Made by a program: the position numbers and the translations under genes
Part shown: in pieces, positions 26,077 through 33,542 of the stretch
Numbering within the stretch: the first letter of the stretch is position 1
How the letters are laid out: every line of letters begins with the position of its first letter
The notes under the pieces: generated by a model
The model's database searches: none
What the model saw: the letters and a program-made list of their open reading frames with translations, nothing else
What the model was told of the DNA's origin: nothing
Origin: UBA5314 sp964635975
GTDB lineage: Bacteria; Bacillota; Syntrophomonadia; Syntrophomonadales; Syntrophomonadaceae
NCBI GenBank assembly: GCA_964635975.1
Contig: CAZWPO010000024.1
Location: forward strand, 1 to 39,021
DNA length: 39,021 bases
Direction of reading: 5' to 3'

Positions 26077-26120
26077 AATTTATTATAGATGTGATTTAGA
26101 TGAAATGGGGGTTATTGTAA

Positions 26121-26375
26121 ATGAGTAAAGGCCAGTTTAACCTGCAAGATGCATTTTTGAATCAGGTAAGAAAAGAGAAAATGCCTGTAACTATTTTCCT
26201 GGTTAATGGCTTTCAAATAAAAGGTGTAGTAAAAGGGTTTGACAACTTCACTGTGGTCGTAGAGCTTGACCAGAAGCAGCAACTGGTATACAAGCATGCT
26301 ATATCTACAGTTGCACCTTTGAAACCTGTGAATATTGCTACACTCGATGCTAGCAAGCATAGTGAAGATGATTAA
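26121..26375 (+). CDS. hfq: RNA chaperone Hfq
   Basis: The 84-residue protein forms a hexameric Sm-like ring that binds small RNAs and mRNAs. Sm1 (about 8-55) contains NLQDAFLNQVRKEK and the TIFLVNG and KGFDNFT segments. The Sm2 motif appears as YKHAIST, with the conserved KH pair. The C-terminal tail is short, as in Gram-positive Hfq. GGGGG precedes ATG 26121. Its place just downstream of miaA matches many bacteria. Confidence 0.97.
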   Translation: MSKGQFNLQDAFLNQVRKEKMPVTIFLVNGFQIKGVVKGFDNFTVVVELDQKQQLVYKHAISTVAPLKPVNIATLDASKHSEDD

Positions 26376-26714
26376 AATACGCTTAACAGAATACTAGACC
26401 ACTGTGTAGAAAGATGGGCAGGCCGCAAGGCTTGCCTCAATATTATAGTTGATCACAACGCGCCTCCTCTACATGGACTAAGCATTCCTTCTTCTGATTG
26501 CATCCCTTGACTGCTTTATTTATCACTCGGTGACTTACCATAGAAGATTTATGTACTCAATTTAATGGTATTAAGGAAAATATAACGACAAGCGTCGAAA
26601 TATATGAAGCGTACTTAAATATTATCTATATAAAGCTTATAATTGATATTAAGTAGAGATATGCACGGGGGTTAATATTAGAAATAGGAGGCTTTTTTTG
26701 AGGGGGTAGACTGT
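26376..26714 (+). other. Intergenic region after hfq with GNRA-looped hairpin
   Basis: These 339 bases hold no gene that I can support. A hairpin at 26417-26436 has an 8-bp stem (one G-U pair) closed by a GCAA tetraloop. There is no T run right after it, so it may be a weak hfq terminator or an RNA-stabilising structure. The rest is A/T rich and presumably contains the promoter of the sigma-54 activator gene. Confidence 0.55.
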
Positions 26715-28808
26715 TTGAAGATTAGCAATTTAATGACTACCGACCCGCAGGTTTTGTTGCCTGATATGAGTATCTCGCAGGCAGCAGCCCTTCTTGTGGA
26801 AAAAAAGCTGGAAGGTGCGCCTGTTGTTGAAAAAGGGAAACTGCTCGGAATATTTAGTCGTACGCACGTAGTTAGAGCGGTTGCCAGGCAGACCGACCTG
26901 AATAAGCCAGTACGCAGTATAATGACCAATGATTTCATGAGCGTGGAGCCTGATATGGAAATCATGGATATGGATCTATCGTCCATTGGTTGCTATCCGG
27001 TTTTGGAACAGGGTAATCTGGTTGGATTTGTAACCCGGTCAGATTTTATGATGGGACTTAACTCCATGATCGCGGACATATCCAATCAGATGGAAACCAT
27101 GATCAATTCAACTTATAATCCTATCATCGCGATCGATGAAAATGGTTTGATCACAACCTGGAACAAGGCACTTGAGAGCAATACCGGGCTAAAAAGGGCA
27201 GATGTGCTGGGGCGATTTATCAACGAAGTTGTCCCGGAAAGTGAGATGCTGAATATCGTTCGAACCGGTAAGACCGAGTTCGGTAAAAGGGTGAATCTAG
27301 GAGACAAGACATTCATAACCAATCGAACCCCTATTTTTAAAAATGATCAGATAATTGGGGCTGTCGCAGTCTTATATAATGTATCCGATGTTGAAGTTAT
27401 CGCCAGGGAGCTTGAGTCAGTTCGAGCACTCAACAAAGAGATGGATGCCATCATCAATTCTTCTTTTGATGGCCTATATATTACAGATAACAAAGGATTG
27501 ACATTAAGGATAAATAAAGCTGTAACCAGGATGACAGGGCTGGGGGAAGATGATCTTCTAAACAAGACCATGTATGAACTGGTTGACAAAGGAATTCTTT
27601 CTCGCTCGGCATCAATCATGGTGTTGGAACAGAAGAAACCAGTTACCACCACGTTAAAGACTATCACCGGCACGCTTTTACTGGTCAGCGCAACACCGGT
27701 GTTTGACGAAAACGGCGAAATATTCCGCATAGTGACCAGTGTTCGAGACGTAAGCGAATTGAACGTGTTGAAACAGAAAGTCGAGCAGTTGGAGGAACTT
27801 CGCCATCACATCGAGTTTCAGATGAACGAAATGAGAATGAAACTCTCCAGTGATTTCATATTTAAGAATAAGGAAATGGAGAAAATAGTATACCAGGCTA
27901 TGAAAGTCGGGGGCGTGGATTCTACGGTTCTGATTTCAGGCGAGTCCGGGGTTGGCAAAGAAGTGATCGGCGAGATAGTGCAAAAGAACAGCAGCCGGGT
28001 GAATGGACCTTTTGTTAAATTGAACTGTGGAGCAATACCGGAAAATCTTCTTGAATCGGAACTCTTCGGCTACGAATCCGGAGCTTTCACTGGAGCGCGC
28101 AAGCAGGGAAAACCGGGTCTGTTCGAAGTGGCGAACGGTGGAACTATACTTCTAGACGAGATCGGTGACATCCCGCTTCACCTGCAGGTAAAGCTGCTGC
28201 GTGCCATTCAGCAACGAGAGATAATGAGGGTTGGTGGAACCCAAACCATAAAGATCGACGTCAGGATCATATCTATAACTAATAAAGATCTAGCGACAAT
28301 GGTTAAAAACGGAACATTCAGAGAGGATTTATATTACCGGCTCAATGTCGTTCCTATCCATGTTCCAGCGTTGAGGGATCGGCGAGAAGATATTCCGCAC
28401 CTGATAAGGCATTTCATGAGTGTTTTTAATGAACGTTATAATATGCAAAAAACAATCGATCAGGAAGCCATAGAAGCATTGATGCTTTATGATTGGCCGG
28501 GCAATATCAGGGAGCTTGAAAACCTGGTAGAAAGACTGATTGTAACGAGCGGCAACGAAGACATCGGCCAAACACAGCTTCCCGGATATATATTTAGAAT
28601 CGATGAAAACGCTTTTTCAGCATCGGGACAACCGGTCAGCGTCAACAGGATAGTGCCGCTGAAATCAGCAGTGGAGAGCGTGGAGAGGATACTGCTCGAA
28701 AAGACATTTGCCATAGCCGATTCTTGTCATAAAGTGGCTTCGATCCTGGAGGTTGATACTTCCACGATATCGCGCAAGGCGAATAAATATGGAATCCGTC
28801 AGCAGTAA
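26715..28808 (+). CDS. Sigma-54-dependent transcriptional activator with CBS and PAS domains
   Basis: The 697-residue regulator has two CBS domains (about 1-115) that could bind adenosine nucleotides or SAM, and two PAS domains (about 125-240 and 243-350). A coiled-coil linker leads to an AAA+ domain (about 384-615) and a C-terminal Fis-type HTH (about 655-697). Walker A GESGVGK is at 409-415. The sigma-54 contact loop GAFTGA at 456-461 and Walker B ILLDEIGD are intact, so it should remodel sigma-54 polymerase. It starts at TTG 26715 with AGGGGGT 7 bases upstream. The convergent neighbour is a CoA-transferase gene with a sigma-54 promoter, its likely target. Confidence 0.92.
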   Translation: MKISNLMTTDPQVLLPDMSISQAAALLVEKKLEGAPVVEKGKLLGIFSRTHVVRAVARQTDLNKPVRSIMTNDFMSVEPDMEIMDMDLSSIGCYPVLEQGNLVGFVTRSDFMMGLNSMIADISNQMETMINSTYNPIIAIDENGLITTWNKALESNTGLKRADVLGRFINEVVPESEMLNIVRTGKTEFGKRVNLGDKTFITNRTPIFKNDQIIGAVAVLYNVSDVEVIARELESVRALNKEMDAIINSSFDGLYITDNKGLTLRINKAVTRMTGLGEDDLLNKTMYELVDKGILSRSASIMVLEQKKPVTTTLKTITGTLLLVSATPVFDENGEIFRIVTSVRDVSELNVLKQKVEQLEELRHHIEFQMNEMRMKLSSDFIFKNKEMEKIVYQAMKVGGVDSTVLISGESGVGKEVIGEIVQKNSSRVNGPFVKLNCGAIPENLLESELFGYESGAFTGARKQGKPGLFEVANGGTILLDEIGDIPLHLQVKLLRAIQQREIMRVGGTQTIKIDVRIISITNKDLATMVKNGTFREDLYYRLNVVPIHVPALRDRREDIPHLIRHFMSVFNERYNMQKTIDQEAIEALMLYDWPGNIRELENLVERLIVTSGNEDIGQTQLPGYIFRIDENAFSASGQPVSVNRIVPLKSAVESVERILLEKTFAIADSCHKVASILEVDTSTISRKANKYGIRQQ

Positions 28809-28853
28809 ACAGCTAATTTTGGATTAATATAGAATTACCGTGCACCAGCAACA

Positions 28854-28891
28854 GAGGGAAGAAGACTTTGCATCCATAGTCTTCTTCCCTC
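28854..28891. terminator. Long perfect hairpin after the sigma-54 activator gene
   Basis: A perfect 14-bp stem (28854-28867 with 28878-28891) has a 10-base loop but no T run directly after it. It probably ends the activator transcript or protects convergent 3' ends. Confidence 0.6.
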
Positions 28892-28926
28892 ATAATACTT
28901 GCAATGCAATAATGCATCAATAAAGG

Positions 28927-28955
28927 CGAGAGGGTTGCCATAAGCAACCCTCTCG
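28927..28955. terminator. Perfect hairpin downstream of the CoA-transferase gene
   Basis: A perfect 12-bp stem (28927-28938 with 28944-28955) has a 5-base loop. It lies 24 bases past the minus-strand CoA-transferase stop and is followed on that strand by a modestly T-rich stretch. Confidence 0.65.
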
Positions 28956-28978
28956 TTGTTTGGGATATCTATACCGAT

Positions 28979-30325
28979 CTAGATCTTATTGCTTCTTCTC
29001 CAGATATTGTACTTCTCAGCGTCCTTAATAAGTTCGTCTCTGAACTGAGGATGAGCCAGGTTGATGATGCCTTCGGCGCGCTCCCAGGTGCTCATGCCCT
29101 TGGTATTGAAAATTCCGTATTCAGTTACGATATAGAAGGCCAGGGAACGGGGAACGGTTACGATGGTCCCGGGGCTCAAGCCGGGCACGATTCTGGATAT
29201 AAGCTGGCCGTCCTTGCCTGTTACAGTTGAGGTCAGGGCGATGTAGCCGCGTCCACCATTAGACTTGTAGGAACCGAAAATGAAGTCCAACTGACCGCCA
29301 GTTCCGGAAATATGACGGCCGGCAGAGGCCTCGGAGGCCACCTGGCCAAACAGGTCAACCTCGATGCAGTTGTTGATACAGACCATATTATCGTTTTGGG
29401 CAATCACGAATGGATTGTTGGTGTAATCAACATTGTAGCTCGCACAAACCGGGTTGTTATCCAGGAAATCGTAAAGCTTCTTGGTGCCCATGGCAAACGT
29501 GTAGACCATTTTGCCTTTGTCTATTTGCTTTCTTTTGCCGGTCAATCGGCCAGCTTCGTACATATCGACAAAAGAGTCAACCAGCATTTCCGTGTGGACA
29601 CCCAGATCTTTCAGATCCGATTGGGCGATCATCATACCCACTGCGTTGGGCATTCCGCCGATACCTAATTGGACACAGTCCCCATCCTGCATGGTTTCTA
29701 AGATAATCCCGGCAATCTTTTTATCCACGTCGGTGGGAGGGACTCCGGGAACCTGGGCTAGCGGATGATTTGTCTGACTCTCAACAACATAGTCAACATC
29801 AGAAATGTGGACGATTTCTTTACTGCCGCCGCAGCACCAGGGAGCAGATTTGTTGACGTACAATACCTTGGTCTTGGCTACTTCCAGCACTGCGGATGAG
29901 ATAGAATTGGAAGTACTGATATTGAAATAGCCGTTTCTATCCATTGGGGTAACAGGTTGGAAACATATATCAACCGGGTCGTACCCTCTCCGGTAATGTT
30001 CAGGACCTTCATGATAAGTAAGTGAGATGTAATTGCACAGGTCATTAGCGGATAGTTTTCTGGATACGCCTGAAAAATGCCAGTCATTCATGCAGAAGCT
30101 CTCCCTTTTGGGGTCAACTGCACATACCTGGGGCATAAAAGTCATGGTCACCATGCGAATCTTAACGTCTTTTAATTCATCTTTGCGTTTTGCAAGTTCT
30201 GCGTCAATTTCCAGCGGCTGCTGTACAAATTCGCCGTACTGGACCCAGTCACCTGACTTAACCAATTTGGCTGCTTGTTCTGCAGTTATAAGTTTCTTAT
30301 TATATTCTTCCATTATATTCGACAT
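28979..30325 (-). CDS. Acetyl-CoA hydrolase/CoA-transferase (4-hydroxybutyrate/butyryl-CoA:acetate type)
   Basis: The 448-residue enzyme belongs to the acetyl-CoA hydrolase/transferase family that includes 4-hydroxybutyrate and butyryl-CoA:acetate CoA-transferases. The GxGGMPNAVG segment (about 221-230) and the catalytic Glu candidate E246 in GVHTEMLVDS are present. A further family segment, GGQLDFIFGS, lies near the C terminus. Such enzymes swap CoA between acetyl-CoA and short-chain acids in the cytoplasm, central to butyrate formation or syntrophic butyrate use. Exact acids cannot be read from sequence. AAGGAGG precedes ATG 30325. A sigma-54 promoter lies about 225 bases upstream, and a sigma-54 activator gene is convergent. 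Confidence 0.9.
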   Translation of the reverse strand: MSNIMEEYNKKLITAEQAAKLVKSGDWVQYGEFVQQPLEIDAELAKRKDELKDVKIRMVTMTFMPQVCAVDPKRESFCMNDWHFSGVSRKLSANDLCNYISLTYHEGPEHYRRGYDPVDICFQPVTPMDRNGYFNISTSNSISSAVLEVAKTKVLYVNKSAPWCCGGSKEIVHISDVDYVVESQTNHPLAQVPGVPPTDVDKKIAGIILETMQDGDCVQLGIGGMPNAVGMMIAQSDLKDLGVHTEMLVDSFVDMYEAGRLTGKRKQIDKGKMVYTFAMGTKKLYDFLDNNPVCASYNVDYTNNPFVIAQNDNMVCINNCIEVDLFGQVASEASAGRHISGTGGQLDFIFGSYKSNGGRGYIALTSTVTGKDGQLISRIVPGLSPGTIVTVPRSLAFYIVTEYGIFNTKGMSTWERAEGIINLAHPQFRDELIKDAEKYNIWRRSNKI

Positions 30326-30358
30326 TCGTCATCCTCCTTGTCCAAATGGTAAGGATTC

Positions 30359-30375
30359 TTGGAATATCATTCCAA
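30359..30375 (-). promoter_or_regulatory. Hairpin in the CoA-transferase leader
   Basis: A 7-bp perfect stem with a 3-base loop lies about 35 bases before the CoA-transferase start. A larger leader hairpin (CCTGAGC/GCTCAGG, 30414-30431) lies further up. Confidence 0.4.
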
Positions 30376-30426
30376 AAAACATTCTCTCTCTTATTATCCG
30401 TGCGGTAAGCCCCCCTGAGCAAGTGC

Positions 30427-30495
30427 TCAGGAACATTTACCCACAAAACCCCCTGATATTAATTTTCTATAAACTAGGTGAATAGTAAAGAGCAA
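30427..30495 (-). CDS. Possible 22-residue leader peptide in the CoA-transferase 5' UTR
   Basis: On the minus strand an AGGAGG site is followed after 5 bases by TTG 30495, opening a 22-codon frame that stops with TGA at 30429-30427. The stop lies inside the 5' arm of a 7-bp hairpin (30414-30431). The frame lies between the sigma-54 promoter and the CoA-transferase ATG. The strong ribosome binding site is the main evidence; the peptide has no recognisable features and no run of regulatory codons. Confidence 0.3.
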   Translation of the reverse strand: MLFTIHLVYRKLISGGFVGKCS

Positions 30496-30549
30496 GTTCA
30501 CCTCCTCGATCAATTTTTGTAAATAAAAGCCGTTCTAAACAGTTATTTT

Positions 30550-30565
30550 TGCAATATATATGCCA
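30550..30565 (-). promoter_or_regulatory. Sigma-54 (-24/-12) promoter of the CoA-transferase gene
   Basis: The minus strand reads TGGCATATATATTGCA from 30565 to 30550. It has the -24 GG and -12 GC at the canonical spacing and full TGGCA and TTGC boxes. Transcription would start near 30539. Confidence 0.8.
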
Positions 30566-30717
30566 AAAATTAGAGCTTCCGGAAGCTTATTTCGTTAAAG
30601 GCGAATAGAAAGGGGATTGTACAAGTTCGGGAAAAAATTAACTTGCAATTGTATTAGGAATTTAAGAGCTGACTATGATGAATATTTAACAAAAATCTTG
30701 CAGGACTGCATTGCGAT

Positions 30718-30740
30718 ATTGCATTATTGCATTATTGCAT
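30718..30740 (-). promoter_or_regulatory. Candidate upstream activator array (8-bp repeats)
   Basis: Three TTGCAT units recur at an exact 8-bp period, with a further TGCATTGC just upstream. The array lies about 150-190 bases before the sigma-54 promoter, the normal distance for enhancer-binding protein sites. A related TGCAATAATGCA lies at 28905-28916. Confidence 0.5.
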
Positions 30741-30850
30741 CTAATAAAATACTGTTAATATGTGCTTTCAAAATAAGATGCGATCCTCAATTGCTCTCGC
30801 ATTGGGTTTTGGTTTGCTCTTTATGATGGTAAAATCTATTTAAGCATTCG

Positions 30851-30969
30851 CAGAAACGCAGGTCAGTTTCAATACACCGCTGCAACGAGTTGGTGGATTA
30901 GAACCCGCCGCGTGTTCGCTAAAAGGTGATCGGCCCGCTTACAAGAAGCGGGATGCATCTTTTAGCCTC
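30851..30969 (-). repeat. Inverted ~118-bp repeat, copy A
   Basis: The reverse complement of this stretch aligns along its whole length with 35187-35304. A shared 24-base block (30864-30887) has one difference. In the plus-strand sense it contains a two-part hairpin (GCTAAAAG at 30918-30925 with CTTTTAGC at 30959-30966, and CCCGCTT/AAGCGGG at 30934-30952), 54 bases before the queD start. It contains no ORF. Confidence 0.75.
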
Positions 30970-31020
30970 TCATTAATAGTGTGAAAATTAAAGCAGCAAT
31001 ATCGACTGGAGGTATGAAAT

Positions 31021-31395
31021 ATTTTTGAAGTTCTGGTGATGCAGGAATTTGCAGCAGCACATTGGTTAAAGGATTATCCAGGTAATTGTAGCCGCATTCA
31101 TGGTCATACCTGGAAAGCAGAAGTCTCATTAAGGGGAAGTAAGCTTGACGAAATGGGTATGCTGGTTGATTTTCGGGAGGTGCGTCGGATTTTAAGCGAA
31201 GAGCTGGGCAAATACGACCACCAATTACTAAATGAAATCGAGCCTTTTGACAGGATAAATCCGACAGCAGAGAACATTGCCCGCATGCTATATGAGCACT
31301 TGGAATTATCGTTTCCAGAGTGCAAACTTGAATATGTGCGCATATGGGAGACATCTATGGCCAGTGCCTGCTATATGGGAGATGATAAGATATGA
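31021..31395 (+). CDS. queD: 6-carboxy-5,6,7,8-tetrahydropterin synthase QueD
   Basis: QueD makes 6-carboxytetrahydropterin from 7,8-dihydroneopterin triphosphate, an early step of queuosine precursor synthesis. The zinc His residues are in AAAH and HGH, the catalytic Cys in GNCSRIHGH, the Asp-His pair in YDHQLLN, and a late Glu in WETS. The start is odd. GGAGGT at 31008-31013 is followed 7 bases later by ATT (31021), which gives the normal family N terminus (FEVLVMQEFAAAH). The first canonical in-frame codons are GTG 31036 and ATG 31039, with no ribosome binding site, and would drop the first strand. An alternative is a one-base frameshift in the TTTTT at 31022-31026, since ATG 31014 would then be in frame. 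Confidence 0.9.
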   Translation: MFEVLVMQEFAAAHWLKDYPGNCSRIHGHTWKAEVSLRGSKLDEMGMLVDFREVRRILSEELGKYDHQLLNEIEPFDRINPTAENIARMLYEHLELSFPECKLEYVRIWETSMASACYMGDDKI

Positions 31396-31997
31396 AGGCG
31401 GTGGTATTGCTATCCGGTGGTCTGGATTCGACCGTTTCAATGCTGATGGGCAGAGAAAAGGCTGACATCGTTCTGGCATTGACTATCGATTACGGGCAAA
31501 AAGCAGCCAGAAAAGAGATCCTTGCGGCCCGTGAGATCTGCAAGCAAGAAGGAATTTTGCATCAGATAGTAGATCTGCCATTTATGAGTGGTTTCAAATC
31601 CGGGCTCATTGAAAAAAGCGGGCTGCCGGTCAGTCAAGCATGGGTTCCCAATCGCAACGGATTGTTCCTCAATTTAGCGGCCTGCTGGGCTGAGAATATA
31701 GCTGCTGACCTGATAATATGCGGATTCAACCGTGAAGAAGGCGCCGATTTCCCTGACAACACCCAAGAATATGTTGAAGCTGTCAACAAGGCACTGTATT
31801 ATTCAACTAAAAATCATGTCCGGGTGGTTTCCCTGGTGCAGGGTATGGATAAAGTAGAGATTTTCAAAAAGGCTATTGAGCTGGGACTAAAATTGGAAAG
31901 CATGTGGAGCTGCTACAATGGTGAAGATATGCCATGCATGGCCTGCCCTTCATGTCTAAGAAATATGCAAGCTTTAAAGAAAGCGGGGATGAGTTAA
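31392..31997 (+). CDS. queC: 7-cyano-7-deazaguanine synthase QueC
   Basis: The 201-residue enzyme converts 7-carboxy-7-deazaguanine to preQ0 with ammonia and ATP. The PP-loop SGGLDST is at 8-14. The C-terminal zinc site is complete as SCYNGEDMPCMACPSC, giving four Cys. FNREEGADFPDNTQEY matches the family's substrate loop. It is slightly shorter than most QueC proteins. Its ATG overlaps the queD stop (ATGA), showing coupling within the queuosine operon. Confidence 0.95.
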   Translation: MKAVVLLSGGLDSTVSMLMGREKADIVLALTIDYGQKAARKEILAAREICKQEGILHQIVDLPFMSGFKSGLIEKSGLPVSQAWVPNRNGLFLNLAACWAENIAADLIICGFNREEGADFPDNTQEYVEAVNKALYYSTKNHVRVVSLVQGMDKVEIFKKAIELGLKLESMWSCYNGEDMPCMACPSCLRNMQALKKAGMS

Positions 31998-32548
31998 TGG
32001 AAACTATGTTTATTTCTGAAACTATCGCTTATGACGGCAAGCAGCTGGCGCCGCACTGGATTTTTAAAAACTATCAACTGGTGGGGGATGCAGCCGTTGC
32101 TTTTGTTGGCCCGGTCAGTGTTCCAGTCGAACACATGGTAGACTTAAGGGATGTTATGGACCAGGCCTATATATATTCACCTCTGATGTTAAATTTCATA
32201 ATTGAGCATTTCAATCACGATCTAAACCTGGCTATCTACCGCCAGCGCCTCTTCATGGTGAGCATCAAAGAAGAACTAGAGCAGTTTGAAATACCCGTTA
32301 CCAGGCGTGGAGATGATCTGTACATCGGAAAAGCCAAATTATCTGTTTCAATTGCCACTGTCTCTCTGGTATCCACCCTCATCCATGTAGGGTTGAATAT
32401 TGAGACCGAAGGCACTCCGGTCAAAACAGCCGGCTTAAAGGACCTATCCATGCTGGATATCCAGTCATTTGCCGAGAACTGCATGATGCGCTATAAACGA
32501 GAATTGGAGCAGATTTATGAAGCACGTTGTAAAGTCCAGGGACGCTAG
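31997..32548 (+). CDS. DUF366 family protein in the queuosine operon
   Basis: The 183-residue protein resembles DUF366 (PF04017), with FISETIAYDGKQLAPHWIFK at the start and HVGLNIETEGTP near the end. Function is unknown. The start ATG 31997 overlaps the queC stop (TAATG), with GGGGAT upstream. A longer in-frame start at 31934 lies inside queC and is not needed. Its end overlaps queE by 32 bases. Being between queC and queE suggests a role linked to deazapurine synthesis, such as an accessory or salvage step; this is inferred from context. Confidence 0.75.
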   Translation: METMFISETIAYDGKQLAPHWIFKNYQLVGDAAVAFVGPVSVPVEHMVDLRDVMDQAYIYSPLMLNFIIEHFNHDLNLAIYRQRLFMVSIKEELEQFEIPVTRRGDDLYIGKAKLSVSIATVSLVSTLIHVGLNIETEGTPVKTAGLKDLSMLDIQSFAENCMMRYKRELEQIYEARCKVQGR

Positions 32549-33284
32549 GGCTGATCAGGGCAACTTGCTTGAAATAATGGAAAGTCTTCAAGGCGAAGGC
32601 CTGATGGTGGGTAGCCGTCAGGTTTTTGTGCGCTTTACCGGATGCAACCTTCGCTGCAATTACTGCGATACTCCGGAAAGTCTTCAGCCGGCACCTAACT
32701 GCCAGGTCTATACCAGTACTGGGTCCACAGAAAACATCATACTGCCAAATCCGGTTAGGGCATCAACGCTTTCCGAAATCGTTGTAAGTCATTTTCCCAG
32801 TAGGTGGATCAGTTTTACCGGTGGAGAGCCCTTACTATGGGCATCATTTATTGACACGAGCGCGGCACTTTTGAAGGCGCAGGGGCGCAAACTTTTGCTG
32901 GAGACCAACGGCACTCTGCCAGAAGCGCTTGGAGTCTGCCTGTCGTCAATGGATTGTATAAGCATGGACTGGAAACTGCCCACCGCGGCTGGTAGGGATT
33001 GCAGCGAAGAACACCGCCTCTTCCTGCTGCAAGCTATCAAAAAGCCCTGCTATGTTAAGATGGTAGTCGATGATAATAGTAAAGATGACGAGGTTTATGA
33101 TGCACTGAAAATAATAGCGTCTATAGAGCGCCGCCTGCCAGTAATACTGCAAATAGCAAGTTTACACGGCAGTTGTCAGACCGAATTGCTGCCACGTATA
33201 ATGGATGTTCAACAGCAAGGCCTGAACATTCTGGAAGATATAAGGGTTTTGCCACAGATGCACCGCCTTTTAGGGATCCGCTGA
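32517..33284 (+). CDS. queE: 7-carboxy-7-deazaguanine synthase QueE
   Basis: The 255-residue radical-SAM enzyme contracts the pterin ring of 6-carboxytetrahydropterin to form 7-carboxy-7-deazaguanine, between QueD and QueC. The cluster motif is CNLRCNYC (a CxxxCxxC type), preceded by the ESLQGEG substrate segment, and FTGGEPLLW follows. GGAG lies 7 bases before ATG 32517, inside the end of the DUF366 gene. With queD and queC the set for preQ0 is complete except for GTP cyclohydrolase, which is not in this window. Confidence 0.95.
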   Translation: MKHVVKSRDARADQGNLLEIMESLQGEGLMVGSRQVFVRFTGCNLRCNYCDTPESLQPAPNCQVYTSTGSTENIILPNPVRASTLSEIVVSHFPSRWISFTGGEPLLWASFIDTSAALLKAQGRKLLLETNGTLPEALGVCLSSMDCISMDWKLPTAAGRDCSEEHRLFLLQAIKKPCYVKMVVDDNSKDDEVYDALKIIASIERRLPVILQIASLHGSCQTELLPRIMDVQQQGLNILEDIRVLPQMHRLLGIR

Positions 33285-33346
33285 TGCGGCAAACTTGTAA
33301 ATAAAATCTGCTTACTCTACAATAGTACAGGGAAAGGAGAGTATTT

Positions 33347-33523
33347 GTGGAAGAAGATAAAGCGAAGCTGGAACTGATAGCTTTTAAGACTTTCAATGCA
33401 AACCCTGATCTGGTATATGTAATCGATTTTTTAAATAAAAGCTTAAAAGACAAAAAGATTATGTTTGGCCTGACTAAAGACAAGGGAAAAGCAGAGATGA
33501 CTATAAATATTTACGAGTTCTGA
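33347..33523 (+). CDS. YpmA-like small protein (DUF4264 family)
   Basis: The 58-residue protein starts at GTG 33347 after AAAGGAGAG and ends at TGA 33521-33523. The residues DLVYVIDFLNKSLKDKK followed by MFGL resemble the small YpmA/DUF4264 family of Firmicutes, as I recall it. No function is known. It has no signal peptide or membrane segment. It lies between queE and lepB in the same direction, 19 bases before the lepB start. Confidence 0.7.
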   Translation: MEEDKAKLELIAFKTFNANPDLVYVIDFLNKSLKDKKIMFGLTKDKGKAEMTINIYEF

Positions 33524-33542
33524 TTACATCGAGGTGTTATTC

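Noticed and set aside
30718..30740. TTGCAT tandem repeats as a CRISPR or simple microsatellite
   Set aside because: Units are only 8 bp with no spacers, and their distance to a sigma-54 promoter fits an enhancer better.
30617..30826. 69-residue plus-strand frame
   Set aside because: No ribosome binding site at its start and it runs through the activator array and A/T-rich promoter region.
30864..30887. 24-base repeat as a CRISPR repeat
   Set aside because: Only two copies occur, 4.4 kb apart and inverted, and the match extends through about 118 bp of flanking sequence.
30880..30920. tRNA-like T-arm (GGTTCTAATCC on the minus strand) in repeat copy A
   Set aside because: No acceptor stem or anticodon arm with a U33 could be built around it, and copy B breaks the stem.
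30960..31020. preQ1 riboswitch before queD
   Set aside because: The leader has a hairpin, but I could not match the preQ1-I, -II or -III consensus, so no riboswitch is claimed.
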